Below are positions 23,991-35,529 of a stretch of 64,000 bases of DNA, piece after piece (position 1 is the first letter of the stretch; every line of letters begins with the position of its first letter). Position numbers and translations under genes: made by a program. Source of the stretch: Micropterus salmoides (Eukaryota; Chordata; Actinopteri; Centrarchiformes; Centrarchidae); contig NW_024040040.1 of NCBI RefSeq assembly GCF_014851395.1, positions 25,401,000 to 25,464,999 of the forward strand, in the 5' to 3' direction. The notes beneath the pieces were generated by a model, which was not told the origin of the DNA, ran no database searches, and saw only the letters and a list, made by a program, of their open reading frames with translations.

Positions 23991-24273
23991 TCTGAGTAAG
24001 AACAGCTAAAGAAACAAGGGAGTATACGAAATGTAGTTTAGGATGTGTACTCCCCATAAAGGTAATGTATTAATGTGCATGGGTGAATGTACAATGTGCC
24101 ATTGACCGTATATGTATTGACGGTGTATCCTTAGTAAGCTACAATTTTTTGTTCTGTGTTTTTTTTTTGTGAGTAAAAAGGTGGAAAACCCAGGCTGCTT
24201 CAACTACTTGACCGTATTTCATAGTAGGACAAGCAGGCGTACCTTAACAACAATAGCACAGTTAATTAATCCA
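23991..24273 (-). other. Gypsy 5' leader
   Basis: Non-coding stretch between the primer binding site and the gag start. It includes a T-run at about 24160-24168. In LTR retrotransposons this region is the leader that carries the packaging signal; no such signal can be recognised by eye here. Confidence 0.5.
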
Positions 24274-24293
24274 GATCCCCGTACGGGCCACCA
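24274..24293 (-). promoter_or_regulatory. Gypsy primer binding site for tRNA-Ile
   Basis: The + strand here is GATCCCCGTACGGGCCACCA, which equals, from memory, the 3' end of a vertebrate tRNA-Ile(AAU) including CCA. The minus strand (element sense) is thus complementary to that tRNA end over 20 bases. It lies three bases from the LTR end, the normal spacing for priming of minus-strand DNA synthesis. Confidence 0.85.
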
Positions 24294-24296
24294 CTC

Positions 24297-24556
24297 TGTA
24301 ACAATTCGCCTTACACTAAGACAGCAAGGGAACGTACATAAGCCAAAGATAAAGGTTACGGGCGGATCTGATGCCTGTTTAGGCGATTACATTCAGAAGC
24401 CTGCTTACCTTCGTTGAAGAAGCCCTGCCTAAACCAGATAAGCAACTAACTTGCACCTGTACACACTTACAAAAATTATATATTAACGAAAAAAGTCCAT
24501 AGGATGGGTTTCACAGCGTGTATTTAAAGATATATCAGGTTACACCACGGCGGGAT
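24297..24556 (-). repeat. Gypsy 5' LTR, truncated to 260 bp
   Basis: The inner end (TGTAACAATTCGCC read on +) is intact, and the sequence matches 18734-18993 without gaps and with three mismatches. After 'cgggat' at 24556 the match stops and unrelated retrovirus-like sequence begins, so about 630 bp of the LTR, including its outer end, are lost. Confidence 0.9.
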
Positions 24557-24731
24557 CCTTGTCTAGATTGTCTTGAAGGGCATTTTGGAATGAAGGCTGC
24601 CGGACAGGTTTTTCGTTCTCACACTCCATAAAGTTGATATATTGTTAAAAATAATATTGGAAGAAGCATGTGTTGGAGAAATTGTTCTCTTTTTGTTTTT
24701 CGAGACTTAAGTAGTCTCGCAGGGGGGAATT
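24557..24731 (+). mobile_element. Endogenous retrovirus 3' internal remnant with polypurine tract
   Basis: A 175-bp non-coding remnant ends in AGGGGGGAATT (24721-24731), a polypurine tract placed directly against the LTR start at 24732. It appears to be the last piece of the internal region of a retrovirus-like element on the + strand. The rest of its genes are absent. Confidence 0.6.
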
Positions 24732-25170
24732 TGTGGTGTCTAATATATGTGCATTTGACTCATAACAGTTCAAAATAGCACTGTAGCAGCAGGACAGAGA
24801 GTCAGTGACCTCCTAAGGGGAGAGCAGTGATTGGTGGTTATGTAGGGACTGAACCCTTCTATAGAATTTCACCTCTGACCCCTTGTTTTGTTACCTCAGA
24901 ATAGTACTGTACCCTTCTATGGGTTGGAGCTTTATTTTGCAGACTCAAACCCTTCTATGGTACCTACCAGATACCTAAACATATCCTATATAAGCTATGT
25001 TTGATGTACAGAAAGACAGAGTGGCCATCGGCCTGGGTCACTCTCCAAGCTGCTGCTGAGCTTGTAATTGATGCTGAACTCCTTGATTTAATAAACGTTT
25101 ATGATCAAGAACAGTGTCAAGCGGATTTCTTCTCAACACATCATCGCAGCATTATTGTTCGGACACCACG
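24732..25170 (+). mobile_element. Endogenous retrovirus-like 3' LTR, 439 bp
   Basis: It starts TGTGGTGTC and ends GACACCACG, an inverted 9-mer with one difference at the last base. It has a TATA-like box (tatataag, about 24988), a polyadenylation signal (AATAAA, 25090-25095) and a polypurine tract just upstream, so orientation is +. The U3 part contains three copies of ACCCTTCTAT (24853, 24911, 24949). No clear target duplication is seen against the left stub at 18721. The retrovirus genus cannot be fixed without coding sequence. Confidence 0.75.
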
Positions 25171-27296
25171 TTCCCTTTATAAATCACAATCAACTTGAAA
25201 TGTGGTGCATCTGAGGGAGCTCCCTGTCCGATCCTTCAAACGCCCATAATTGCCTATAAACGTCAGTGAAACTCCCCTCATTAATATTAATACGTCCTGA
25301 CTGCATGAAGAAAAGGAGGCAAATTCTGACAGAAAAGCTACAAAACAAAGTTTACCTCAGTGTGACACTGACATTCCTTTTGGTGAAGCTGAAGCATTTT
25401 TGGTGGGTAAAAAACGCACGCTTGTGCACCAGAGGAAAGGGGGCACCCCTCCTGAGTAGTGACGTCGCTGGCTGGAGGGGGGAAGACGAGATGACCCAGG
25501 TACTAATTTGGATTCCCCCGTTTGAAAAGAGAGTAACCCAAATGCATTCCACCTGTGTTTAAACATTTATTTAGGGTACACAAACAGTCCACTCACGTAA
25601 CGAGGCTGCCAATGAGTTAAAAGAAATATGACTTGTTATAAATGACATAAGCTGAAAGATTTACTTAATAAAATAGCATTATATTTTCTATAACATGTTT
25701 TTACAAGCAGCGCATCATATCCACACGCTGGTGCACATCGTTTGGCTCGATAAAGCAACAAAAATCTGATAATATATGAAATTATGCGCTCGTATTTGCT
25801 CAAATGACGCATTGAAAACAGCATCAATTTAAATTCCATTTGTCTTCCTGTTCACCTTATCAATGAGAATAAATTGCAGTGCATGCAAGTATTAATTAAT
25901 ATGATTCCCGATTAAACTGTTCAACATATTTCAGACATTCTTATGCAGAAACAGATATCTCTGTTTGTGTTTATGATCCTAGATCTGGTTCTTTTTGTGC
26001 ACTGCAGATTATCTTAAATTGTGTTTTTTTGCACACTTCAGAGAAAACCAATCAAACAGGTGTTTGTTTATTCAGAAAGGCTTTAAGCCTATAATACTCA
26101 GAGTTAACATTTTGATTTATTTTATACAATAGTAGGCCTATTCATTTCAAACCATTTCATCCCTCTGCCATGTGAGTCGGCGATTCTCATTTCTCCAGTT
26201 TATGTGCGTACGCATGGTTCAGAGTTTACTTACAGGACCGCACATTCTCCTGTCAAGTTTGTTTTTTATAGATCACAACCTTTGCTTGGGAAGTGGCGTC
26301 CGCATGTTTCCAGCCCTGTTGTACGTACGCACCGTTTATAAATGATAAACTGGTGCCCAGTCCAGTGCCACTCACTGACGTTATCCTGGCCTATAAACCT
26401 CCAGTGCGCTAGTAGGTGTAACGTTAAACACAATATACTCCCCAGGTGGTCCGAGCTCCTAGTCCGGGCTGAGACAGCTATGACCAATACCTGAGCTAAT
26501 TAGATAACGGCAACTAGTTAGCCGCAGTTAGCGGTTACTTTAGCAACAAGTAACACTTTCTGTTCATCAGCAAACTCCGCAAATCACAGCGAGTTGAGGC
26601 AGAGCAGCCAGGGGACATGGGGTACTTAATTTTATGATGCCCACAGTTATAGTGTTGCCTTTGTAGACAGCGGAGGATGCAGGCAGCAAGGCAGCTGACA
26701 GAGAAAAATGTCAACTGTGTGTGTAGCCACAGAACTAAACTGATAGATTGTGCACTGTAGAATCTCTTTGAGAAGGGAGATCTAGTCCACGATCTAGTTT
26801 CATAATATCGCAAACCCCTAATTGTACTCACCAAAGTGATTGCTGAGACATGGGAACATCTCTAAAAATGCAAGAAAAAGAAAAGAAAGATGTTTGTCTT
26901 TGTTTCTTGGCCAATCTCACTTCTTTCCTTAGCAGTTACCATGGTGAACACAGTGGTAAGAGGCAAATCGGAATCATTCTTTAATTCCTTGAAACTTTGT
27001 AAAGAGCCACAAGAGAAATTTTAAACAGAGAGGGACATGATATTTCAGGAGTACAAAACACGTCTAAGGAGGCCAATGAATTTTTCATGCAATGTTCTGG
27101 GGTCCTTTTATACACATTAAACACATTGCTCCGAGCACACATGCCTTATTCCCTTGATAATGATGATGGCCCACATGATCATCTATCAGTGACAGCATTG
27201 GAGCTTAGCCATAAATCTGAGGAGACATTCTACATCAAATAAAAACCTCTTGTTGTTAAGGTCATCCCACTTTGCTACCATACTGATTGCTTAAGT
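25171..27296. other. Gene-free DNA, partly decayed transposon
   Basis: Segments near 25180-25260 and 26200-26350 ('tttataaat', 'gtgcgtacgcatggttca', 'tgtacgtacgcaccgtttataaatg') recall ends of teleost Harbinger-type MITEs, but the inverted match is weak. No exon was recognised. Short open frames at 25266-25566 have no domains. Confidence 0.3.
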
Positions 27297-28782
27297 CACA
27301 TGTGTCAAACTCAAGGCCCGCGGGCCAAATCCGGCCCGTCACGTCATTTTATGTGGCCCATGAAAGCTTAAAAAATTCATGATTGTCCTAAAATAAAAAT
27401 CTATGCTGCCATAAACTACATCTCCCACAATGCATGTCGATTTTGTGACCCGAGAAGTGACGGCATCCCGCCACTAGACTGCAATGTTTCCACACCCACT
27501 ACGGTAGTTTTCCGACAAGTGGAGATGAGAAATGTATACAAACAATCCCTAAATGTCCAAGACGAGAAAAACTGATGCAGAAGGAAGGCAGTTTCATGAA
27601 TGGTGGTAAAGTGAATACATGTTTGTGCTTCAAGGCTAGGCCTATGTCTTTTGTGTTATGAGGCAGTATCAGAGGCAGAGGCAGTATGATGAAGGATCAA
27701 CGTTAGTTAAGGCTCGTGCAGACTATACGACTTTCAGCATCGGCCGATGGCCGTGCTGTTCACACTACACAACTTGCCGTCTTGTGCCGGGAGTCTTGAA
27801 GTCGTAGCGTTCACCCAACCACGTTTGGTCAAGAAAACACACGTGAAATGTCAAACGGGAAATGACGCGAACCTACACATAAAACAGCTGTTGTTTGTTA
27901 TTATAAAGACAACAATTAAAAAGACAAAGAATCTGGTTGAAAGGATGGATTAGCACACGCAGGTAGCAGGGATTGTCTGAGCTACAGAGAGAGCTGGAGG
28001 GGAGTAAAATGTGTTTTGCAGTGAAAAAGTAGCTGTTGCTCTGCCAGCTGCCTGCTCTCATTGGCTGGATGTGGATGTCGAGTCGGCCTGGTGTCAGTGA
28101 TGTGTCAGAAATGTGTCAGGGAGCCGTTTTGATGCGTCGTTGAGTAGTTCACACATAACGACTGGCGACCGCAGATCAATCGCTGATATACCCCAGATCA
28201 CAGCCTAATGCTCGGTGAGCTCGCCGTCAAATCATGTAGTGTGAACTAGGCTTAAGGCTACAGTAGCCTATATGTGTGCATTTTTCCAAGTAATCAAACT
28301 ATCTCTCATTAGTTGGATTTATGTCCTCTGCAAGGGTGTGTGCAGCTGGACTATTTGTTTTATCAAATGCCACATCTGTCCCTCATGTTATTAGCAGCTC
28401 ACAATACCATGGTTCTGCACCTCTGGACTGTGAAAAAGTGAAAAGTTACTGTAAAAGCTTATGTTTGATGATATTTGCCTTTGTTATTTGCTTGAAATGT
28501 TTGATCTTTGATTGATGGAGTAAGGAGGGTTTTAAAATCTGATAAATTCATTTATTTATGTTATAATGACAGAGCAATTGTCTTACTTTTTTTCTAACTA
28601 AGGCTATATTTCTACATCTGATAAATGTCCTTAACTTGAATACATAATCAAATAAAGAGACAGTTATTTAACAATATGTTAAGGAGTAGTTACGTTTATA
28701 CAGTCTTACAGTTCCAACTGGCCCTTTGAGGGTAACCGTAATGCTTATGTGGCCCTTGGTGAAAATGAGTTTGACCCCCCTG
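27297..28782. mobile_element. hAT-type non-autonomous DNA transposon with 8-bp TSD
   Basis: The ends are CACATGTGTCAAACTCAAGG on the left and the inverted CAGGGGGGTCAAACTCA on the right. Both are flanked by a perfect 8-bp duplication GCTTAAGT (27289-27296 and 28783-28790). Eight-base duplications and CAGGGGTGTCAAACTC-like termini are typical of hAT elements. No transposase is encoded in the 1486 bp, about one third of which is a nested element (27711-28251). Confidence 0.85.
27711..28251. mobile_element. TTAA-flanked MITE nested in the hAT element
   Basis: It is flanked by TTAA (27707-27710 and 28252-28255). The left end GGCTCGTGCAGACTATACGA and the inverted right end GCCTAGTTCACACTACATGA are imperfect terminal repeats. 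No coding capacity. It must have inserted after the hAT element. Confidence 0.65.
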
Positions 28783-28790
28783 GCTTAAGT

Positions 28791-29271
28791 GATCTGACTT
28801 GTTGTGAAAACATGCACTTGACCGAAAAGATATGTTCAGGCATTTCTTATTTAAAGTTGTACAAAAGGTTTTCTGGTGGATGGTAACTACCAAAAACATT
28901 TATATAAGAAGTATAAAAGCTATTGTGAGTTAGTGCCTTGTTGTATGAAATGACAGACGTAGAGTTGCTCAGTTTAATGTGGCTTAGCTAATCTATCCGT
29001 GTATGTAGTAAAGGTGGCGAGGTGGTCGAATTTTTATCAAAATAGAGCATTACATTTTGTGTTCGTGTTTTTCGTATTCCCTATTAAAGTACACCAGTTA
29101 CAATTTCAACCATGGTTGACATTTTTTAAGTTAATGTCTTTTTTTAGTTATACAAAATGCTGTGCAAACATTACATTGGAAATGTGAGATTGGAATCGCA
29201 GTGGAGCTTTGTAATTTCTGGGTTGGTCTTCAAAAGACATTAGTGTTGGATTAGCTACTTTTTGTTCCAAA
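28791..29271. other. Gene-free spacer
   Basis: No repeat end, exon or RNA gene recognised between the hAT element and the next MITE. Confidence 0.35.
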
Positions 29272-29275
29272 TTAA

Positions 29276-29618
29276 AGCGATACTGCGATTCTGCAGAGAG
29301 TTTGTTGATATTTGAGTCCAACTGCCACAGACATTACCCTCCCTTCACTGCTCATTCGGAAGCTCCTCCCCCCAAACATGGACGCGCATTGCCATGTTCG
29401 ACATGTATCAGTGTTTGTTTGTGTTTTCTCTCCCACTGCTTCAAGTGCAGTGCTTGCTCTGAGCAGCTTTGTTTCAACTCAATTTACAGACCCAGGGCTG
29501 GATAGGAAAACCGGATTTTTTTTTCAGAGCACCGAAAAACAGAGAGCTAGCGAACCACGAGGAAATATTCGCTGAATTTAACAAAAAGTGTATTGGATTA
29601 GAATCGCAAAGTATCCCT
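29276..29618. mobile_element. 343-bp TTAA-flanked MITE
   Basis: TTAA (29272-29275 and 29619-29622) flanks inverted ends AGCGATACTGCGATTCT and AGGGATACTTTGCGATTCT (the right end, inverted). The internal open frames carry no recognisable protein. Confidence 0.7.
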
Positions 29619-29755
29619 TTAAAGGTACACTTTAAACACAATATTAAAAAGGGTCAGAATACTATGTGTATGTCAAAGTGTCATTTGTAGTGATAAACTC
29701 ACAGAGAATTATCACTCAGCTCCCAAATCTCATCTGACCTTTGTTTTTTCAGCTG

Positions 29756-29980
29756 TTAAATTATTTCTTTTCTACTCTGCCATAGTACCAGGGCAGCAGG
29801 GTTGGGTAGTAAGGAAAGTAATTGAGCTGATAGGGTCATATGTTGTCTGCAAGCAACCTGCAAGCAAAGTGAGCCCTGCAAACATCCAGCCCCACATACA
29901 ATGTCCTTATGCCCCAAATACTCACTAAAGCACCACATGTGGATTCATCCGCCACTGAAAATAGTCCCAACACATGCACC
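29756..29980 (-). repeat. Dispersed repeat family, minus-strand copy
   Basis: Read on the minus strand, this copy shares 'ttggggactattttcag', 'tgagtatttggggca' and 'tgtatgtgggg(a)ctg' words with + strand copies at about 39330-39450 and 44095-44215. The ends and family are not known. Confidence 0.5.
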
Positions 29981-32900
29981 ATTTCCTCCTTTTTGTTTGG
30001 TATAAACTTGAGTGAGCAGCTGTTTTAGGAAATGACTGAGCTTTTTTTTAAACATGAAACTATATATTCATGAGGTGATTTACATTAGAATGGTTTAAAG
30101 TGAGATTTGTGCTGTTGCTTGATTGACAGGTGTCAGCCTCTTGCTGTCAAATCTGATTGCTGTTCATCCCACCCATACATCTTCAACTTGTGGATGACAT
30201 TCTATGGAACCACAAACATTGTTTTTCTACAGTCTAAGCTTGCACATAGAGATTCTTGACCTGTCACAGGTCAAATCTGGTGGTGTTTTGTAGCTGACCC
30301 TGAACTTTGACCTGATTATAAAAGATTTTTTCCCCCACAGGATCAGTAAAGTACAGCATTCCATTAAAAGTTAATTAATTACACACACAGACTCAACTGG
30401 TTCTTTCATATATGACATTCTTCCTGCATCAAAGGTAGATAGATACTACAGGCTCATCTCATATACTCCTCACACTACTCAAACACCAACGCTGCATCAT
30501 TCTGACATCAGGCTGCTTCAGGAAGCGTGAGGCGGAGGTGCTGGGAGGTTGATGATGATAAGAAGAACTGAAAACCATCCTCCTTAAAAAAAAGAAAAAA
30601 GTTTAGAGCAGTGAAGCACAAAGTAAGCAGTTCAGGTAAATTCAGATGAACTAGGTTTTAATGTTTTTATATTGTAATTACATATCAATACTTGCCCCGT
30701 GTACACTATACACACTAATATTGTAGATATTGCCCACTGTATACAACACTGCCTATTGGGGGCTTTGGGTCTTATTTACATGCTAGTTGTTATCCACAAG
30801 CAGATATTATAACCATGAAACATTGAGAAGCACGATAACGAGAGATGAGACAGTTTGGTAGAAAGTATTATTATTGTGGCAGTCAAATTAATGAACATTA
30901 CTGAATGCATAGGCAATTAATTACTGCTTGCATCATCACCCTGGAAAAAGTGTTTAATTATTTTTTGATGCACTCTGTTGCACTCAGCGAGCCCTGTGGA
31001 GTGTGCTCAGGCTGACAAAATGGATGCTGGCAGGGAACCAACTAAACTGTGGTTTCACTGCCTAATGGCTATTGTACTGGCAGGGCAGATGGTATTTCTT
31101 GACAGTGGAGATGCACTGAGGTCGGCTGCAGCAGAGGTGACGCTGCTTATTTTTAAAGGTTTTTCTTTTTTTCCTAATGATCAATGTCTGTAGCTGCTGA
31201 ACATAAATACAGCAAAACATATAACACTGTAGACATGGATGTTCTTTCTCAAAAAGAAGCCTGTCTAGAACACACAACAATGTAAGTATGTAAATGCAGG
31301 AACCTTTATTTGATTTTTGTTGGCCTAAAAGTAGTCAGATTTAAATGTATTGAATTCTGTACAGATAAATGTCTTAATGTAGAATTTCTCTACGACATGT
31401 GCTAAAAACACTTGCCACTTGCAGCTCCACTTATTTTAATAGTTCGCGTGTCACCAGGTGTAGTGGAGTACTACTACATATGCAAACAAGTAGTATAAAG
31501 CCTTTAGTTTCTCAGTGAAGTCTGATCAATCAATCAATCTGAAAATGAAAACACTTTGATGATTCAGTTAGCTGCATTATTACCTAGAGGGCCTTATGTT
31601 GTAGAGGTGCCACAAGTTAGAATCCAGATTTAAAGCCTTTATTATTCCAGTTTATATTGTGCTTACATGGTGCAAGTTCCTATCTACACCTGTCAGTATG
31701 GCCCACATCTTCTTTTTGCCCTGAGGCTTTATAGGGGTTAACTGAGCCCTGGGAATTATAGCTGTATAACAACATGGTGCTACTTCTGCCTTTGCTCGTG
31801 ACACCAAGAGTCATAATTCACACAGCTGCAAGAGGTCCTTGTCAGCTAAACATGAAAATGTGTCATATTTAGATATCTGAAGAAACAACGGATGCAGCGG
31901 GGTGTAAAGACAACATCAGAAACAGTAACCAAATCATGATCATGTGTTTGGGTTACCGTTACCTGGAAAACAGAAGCTCTAGTCTGGTGTTATGGTTTGT
32001 TTGCTCGCAACCCAACACGGAGTCAGTCTTTTCGTCAAACAATGACGACATGATGTATCAGAGTATTGGAATACAAACTCTGATTGTGTGAGAGGAGAGG
32101 CTGTCTTGTTTTCACAGCAGGGCTCACAGATTTTCATCTCTCAAGAATCCCCTAAATCTTTCTTACAGCATGAAATATTTAAATTTTGAATGATAGTTAG
32201 TTGTTCCTTTTGGTGTCAATAGTAATATAAGACAATCCTGCTAATATTTGTACCAACATGCCACATTGTTCAAACGTTTTGATATTTTTTGAATGAGAAA
32301 CAATAAACGAGATATTAGTTAGCTCAATATTAAATACATTTAATGTATGACTAAACAAGACATGATTTTTGTATCTAAATACAATGCCTTATGATGGCTA
32401 TGAGTATGAACTCAACTTACTAAAATCACAATATAATTATATATAAATAAAATTAATAAAGATATGAGAAATTTAAAGGAAGAAAACATTCATTCTTCAG
32501 TGAAGGTCAAACATTCTGACAACATTACTTTATTCAGTCAGTTTAATGTCAAATGTTATATTCACTTTCATTTGAATCCACATATTCCAATATTTCTGTT
32601 GAATATGAAAACTACTGTATGTCACTATATGAATCATCTTTTATTCATTAACAAGAAACACACAGGGCACACAATTCATGTGCAGTCAGAATTATTTAAA
32701 TAAAATGAATCTTTTTAAAGAAGTGTTGTACAGAACTGGTATTATTTTATTTCTCCTGAGGAAAAACAATGACAATTCTATTTTTAACAATATATCTGTT
32801 TCCAAAAAAGGAAATGCATTATGTGCTCTGCTGTTTCTTTGTTGTAACATGTCCTCTGTTCAGGCGGGTGATCACATGGATGGCTGATTTTCTTGGGTCT

Positions 32901-33985
32901 AAAACACACCAGAAAAGGTCAGTGTTGAGCAATTTGTTTTGTTTAGGTTTGCCATTAAAGCTTAGACTCACAAATATCATGTTCTAGTAGCCTGTTACAC
33001 TACTAAATTAAATACAAGGTGACCTCATTGCATTGAGTTAACCTAGGCCTCTGAGCCCAAGGAGCCACTGACTCTCTGGTATTCTCTGCTCAGACGCCTT
33101 CATGACAAGAAGCAGGAGCTGACCACAGCACCAGCATTGGGGTTCAGGTTCAGTTTTGTCATTTTACAGCACAGGATTGCACGATCAAATGCAGTTGTAG
33201 CCCCCTCTGTGCTACACACAGAGAAAACATATACACAGATATTCAAATATGTAAATTAGAATAGAAACAATAAAATAGAACACACTATATAAAAGTAACA
33301 CCAAATGAAGAAATAGAAAGGAATTAAATTTACAAGGTATATATACATTAACTTAAAAAAAGATACATGTGTGTAATAGCAGTGTAATATAAGTATTTTA
33401 AATGACATTGCAAATAGAAAGACTTGATTGTGGAGTTAAAGGATTTAAAGGGAGAATTAATAAGTAAACTGATGGGTTGTGAGAGGTTGTTTTGATGGAT
33501 TATCTGCAGAGTAAAATTTCAAATGAATGTGTCAGATAATCCCATATATAGCACCTAAAACCACCTTGAATTAATGTTTAATATTTGAGCTTTAATAATT
33601 GATAATTAAATGTTTAAAATTGATGTCTAAATTAAGTCACATTACTATATATATATATATATGAAAATACCAGCTAAGGGATTTGTACAATGTGTGTGCA
33701 GTATAAAAACAGAAGTTATGATAAACATAGTTTTTATACATCTCTAAATAATACTAACATGTCCATGTCTACATTTATTGGCCCACCTGTCCAAAGAAAC
33801 CTGAACCATAAACTGGGCAAGACTCAAGCTTTTGAACAGATTTTCAACTGAACAAGGCCCGTGGGTTTTGGTCCCAACACTCACATCTCTTTGCAGCAAG
33901 TATTGTTTGGACGAGAGGAACAACTAGAGATACCAATGTCCATTTCAGTAAGAGAACTGAAAAAAATGTGAACCTAATGATCATA
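29981..33985. other. Gene-free DNA
   Basis: No exon with splice context and no coding domain were recognised. A (TA)n run lies at 33646-33662. The block 33140-33420 ('gtcattttacagcacaggat', many short A-rich words) looks like a LINE or SINE tail fragment but cannot be assigned. Confidence 0.3.
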
Positions 33986-33989
33986 TCAA

Positions 33990-34075
33990 TATCATCTTAA
34001 TGCCTGGGGTTTGAGTCCAGCTGGGAAACTTTCTTCCATGTCATCTCTAAATGCCCTCCCCAAAAATACTTACAA
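33990..34075 (+). repeat. tRNA-derived SINE fragment
   Basis: GGTTTGAGTCCAGCTGGG resembles a pol III B box followed by the body sequence 'actttcttccatgtcatctct', which matches from memory the widespread fish SINE body 'ctttgctgcatgtcatc'. The A-box half is eroded. Confidence 0.5.
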
Positions 34076-34169
34076 TTACTGATAGACAATCAAACCCAAG
34101 CTATAGACTGAAGATGGCTGTAGTTTCTCATAAATAATCTCAATAATGTTGAACAGTCTTTTTCTCACA

Positions 34170-34770
34170 ATTGTCAGGAATTGGTATACAGAACCAAGAA
34201 GCAGACTAGAGACAGCCAGTAAGTTCAAACAGTCTATTGAACCACAGCAACTTCAGAATGGACAGAGCAGGGGCAGGGGATCCTCCGTGGGGCTGATTGG
34301 TGAGGAGAGTCGGTACAGACCGTGTCGCATCAGCGAGGCAGACGGGAGCAGGCAGATCAGAGCTGAGTTCCACCAGGCTGGGAGACCAGAGGACACAGAC
34401 ACAATTAAACAATGGCTAACAGGTTGCACAGGAAAGAAGAGCTGATACTGATAACAAACCGCGAACAAAGCTGGATACAAACTTGAGACCTACAGTGCTC
34501 AACATAACAATCCCATGGTGACTGAAGAGAAACACCAGGCTTATAAAGTAGTGCTTATCGACATGATGCGATTCAGGTGTGCCAAGCAGGTGTGGAAACC
34601 AGCCCCGGGAACTAACACAGATCACGCCCACTGCTACAACCTGCCAGGAAGGACAGCAGAGGCAGCAGCAAGAGAGAGAGAAAGACTGAGTGACAGCCAC
34701 ACACACCCAAAACAAGAAAGAAACAAAAACAGAATTATACTGACAATCCCAGCCATGTCACAGCTGCTGA
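34170..34770. repeat. Probable dispersed repeat with TGTCAGG...CATGTCACA ends
   Basis: The block starts near 'tgtcaggaattgg' and ends near 'agccatgtcacag'. It has a purine-rich interior (gggagaccagaggacacag, agagagagagaaagactgag) like 795-1060 and 13086-13700. No coding capacity is supported. The family is not determined. Confidence 0.35.
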
Positions 34771-34789
34771 GTCGTAACAACAATAGAAA

Positions 34790-35529
34790 TTAAGGAGCTA
34801 GGCCTACAGTAGGAAAATGCCGTGGCAACAAATCAGCTCAGAAACGACAATAATAGTATTATTATTAAGTATTTTAAATAGATTCATAATGCAGTCTATA
34901 ATTCTCTAATTTTTTTGGTTTCCAATTTGTACCATTACTGCATTATTAGTTCATTTCAAAGCAGGTGTAACTTTAATACTCCATATTAATAGTGCTGTAG
35001 TGAATCTCCTGGGAACCAGATGACAGCAGGGACCAATGATTATCCAGCTGACTTTAGACCAGTCACTTTAATACCTCTGCCCATAGACAATTGTGTTGAT
35101 GGAAGAGTGCTTGTACCCAAAGCATGATCCTCGATTGGTCTCTGAAGCAATTAAGAGCAAATATTAAGAGTTTGGGCCCCTTGCAACAAAGGGCAAAGTG
35201 TTCTCAGTCTGCCAGGGAGGCTAATGTATTCCGGCAGGATCTCTTCTATCTTAATGACTCAGGACATGCTGTGCTTGGCCTGCACTTGCCGGGTCGCTGG
35301 TCCACCCCCTCCCTGTTTGCTCTCATCTAAGGCAACAATATTGTTTTATAGCCTCTTAGGCTGTCGGAGTGTCTCCTGGCTGCACTCAAGAGTTGGACAC
35401 ACCCACACTAAATACGCACTTCTTTATGCTACATGTTTATGTGGAGAGCTTTTCTATTCTGCTTCTTTCTGTTTGTTAATAAGTAGGTCTGGGGGCATTT
35501 AAAACATCTGTCATAGAAAAAAATACAGC
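34790..35529. other. Gene-free DNA upstream of the vstm2a first exon
   Basis: AT-rich sequence without recognisable elements. Confidence 0.35.

Larger units (their letters stand above)
18734..24556 (-). mobile_element. Ty3/Gypsy LTR retrotransposon, recent but broken
   Basis: On the minus strand the order is truncated 5' LTR (24297-24556), tRNA-Ile primer site, gag, protease, reverse transcriptase, RNase H, integrase, polypurine tract and full 3' LTR (18734-19624). This is the Ty3/Gypsy gene order. The shared 260 bp of the two LTRs align without gaps with three differences (about 1.2%), so the insertion is young. Despite that, the gag-pol frame is split by at least six stops or frame changes. 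The outer part of the 5' LTR is missing and the junction runs into retrovirus-derived sequence. Confidence 0.93.

Noticed and set aside
25165..25180. Target duplication for the ERV-like LTR
   Set aside because: The left flank 'gaagtt' and right flank 'ttccct' do not match; a rearrangement has probably removed it.
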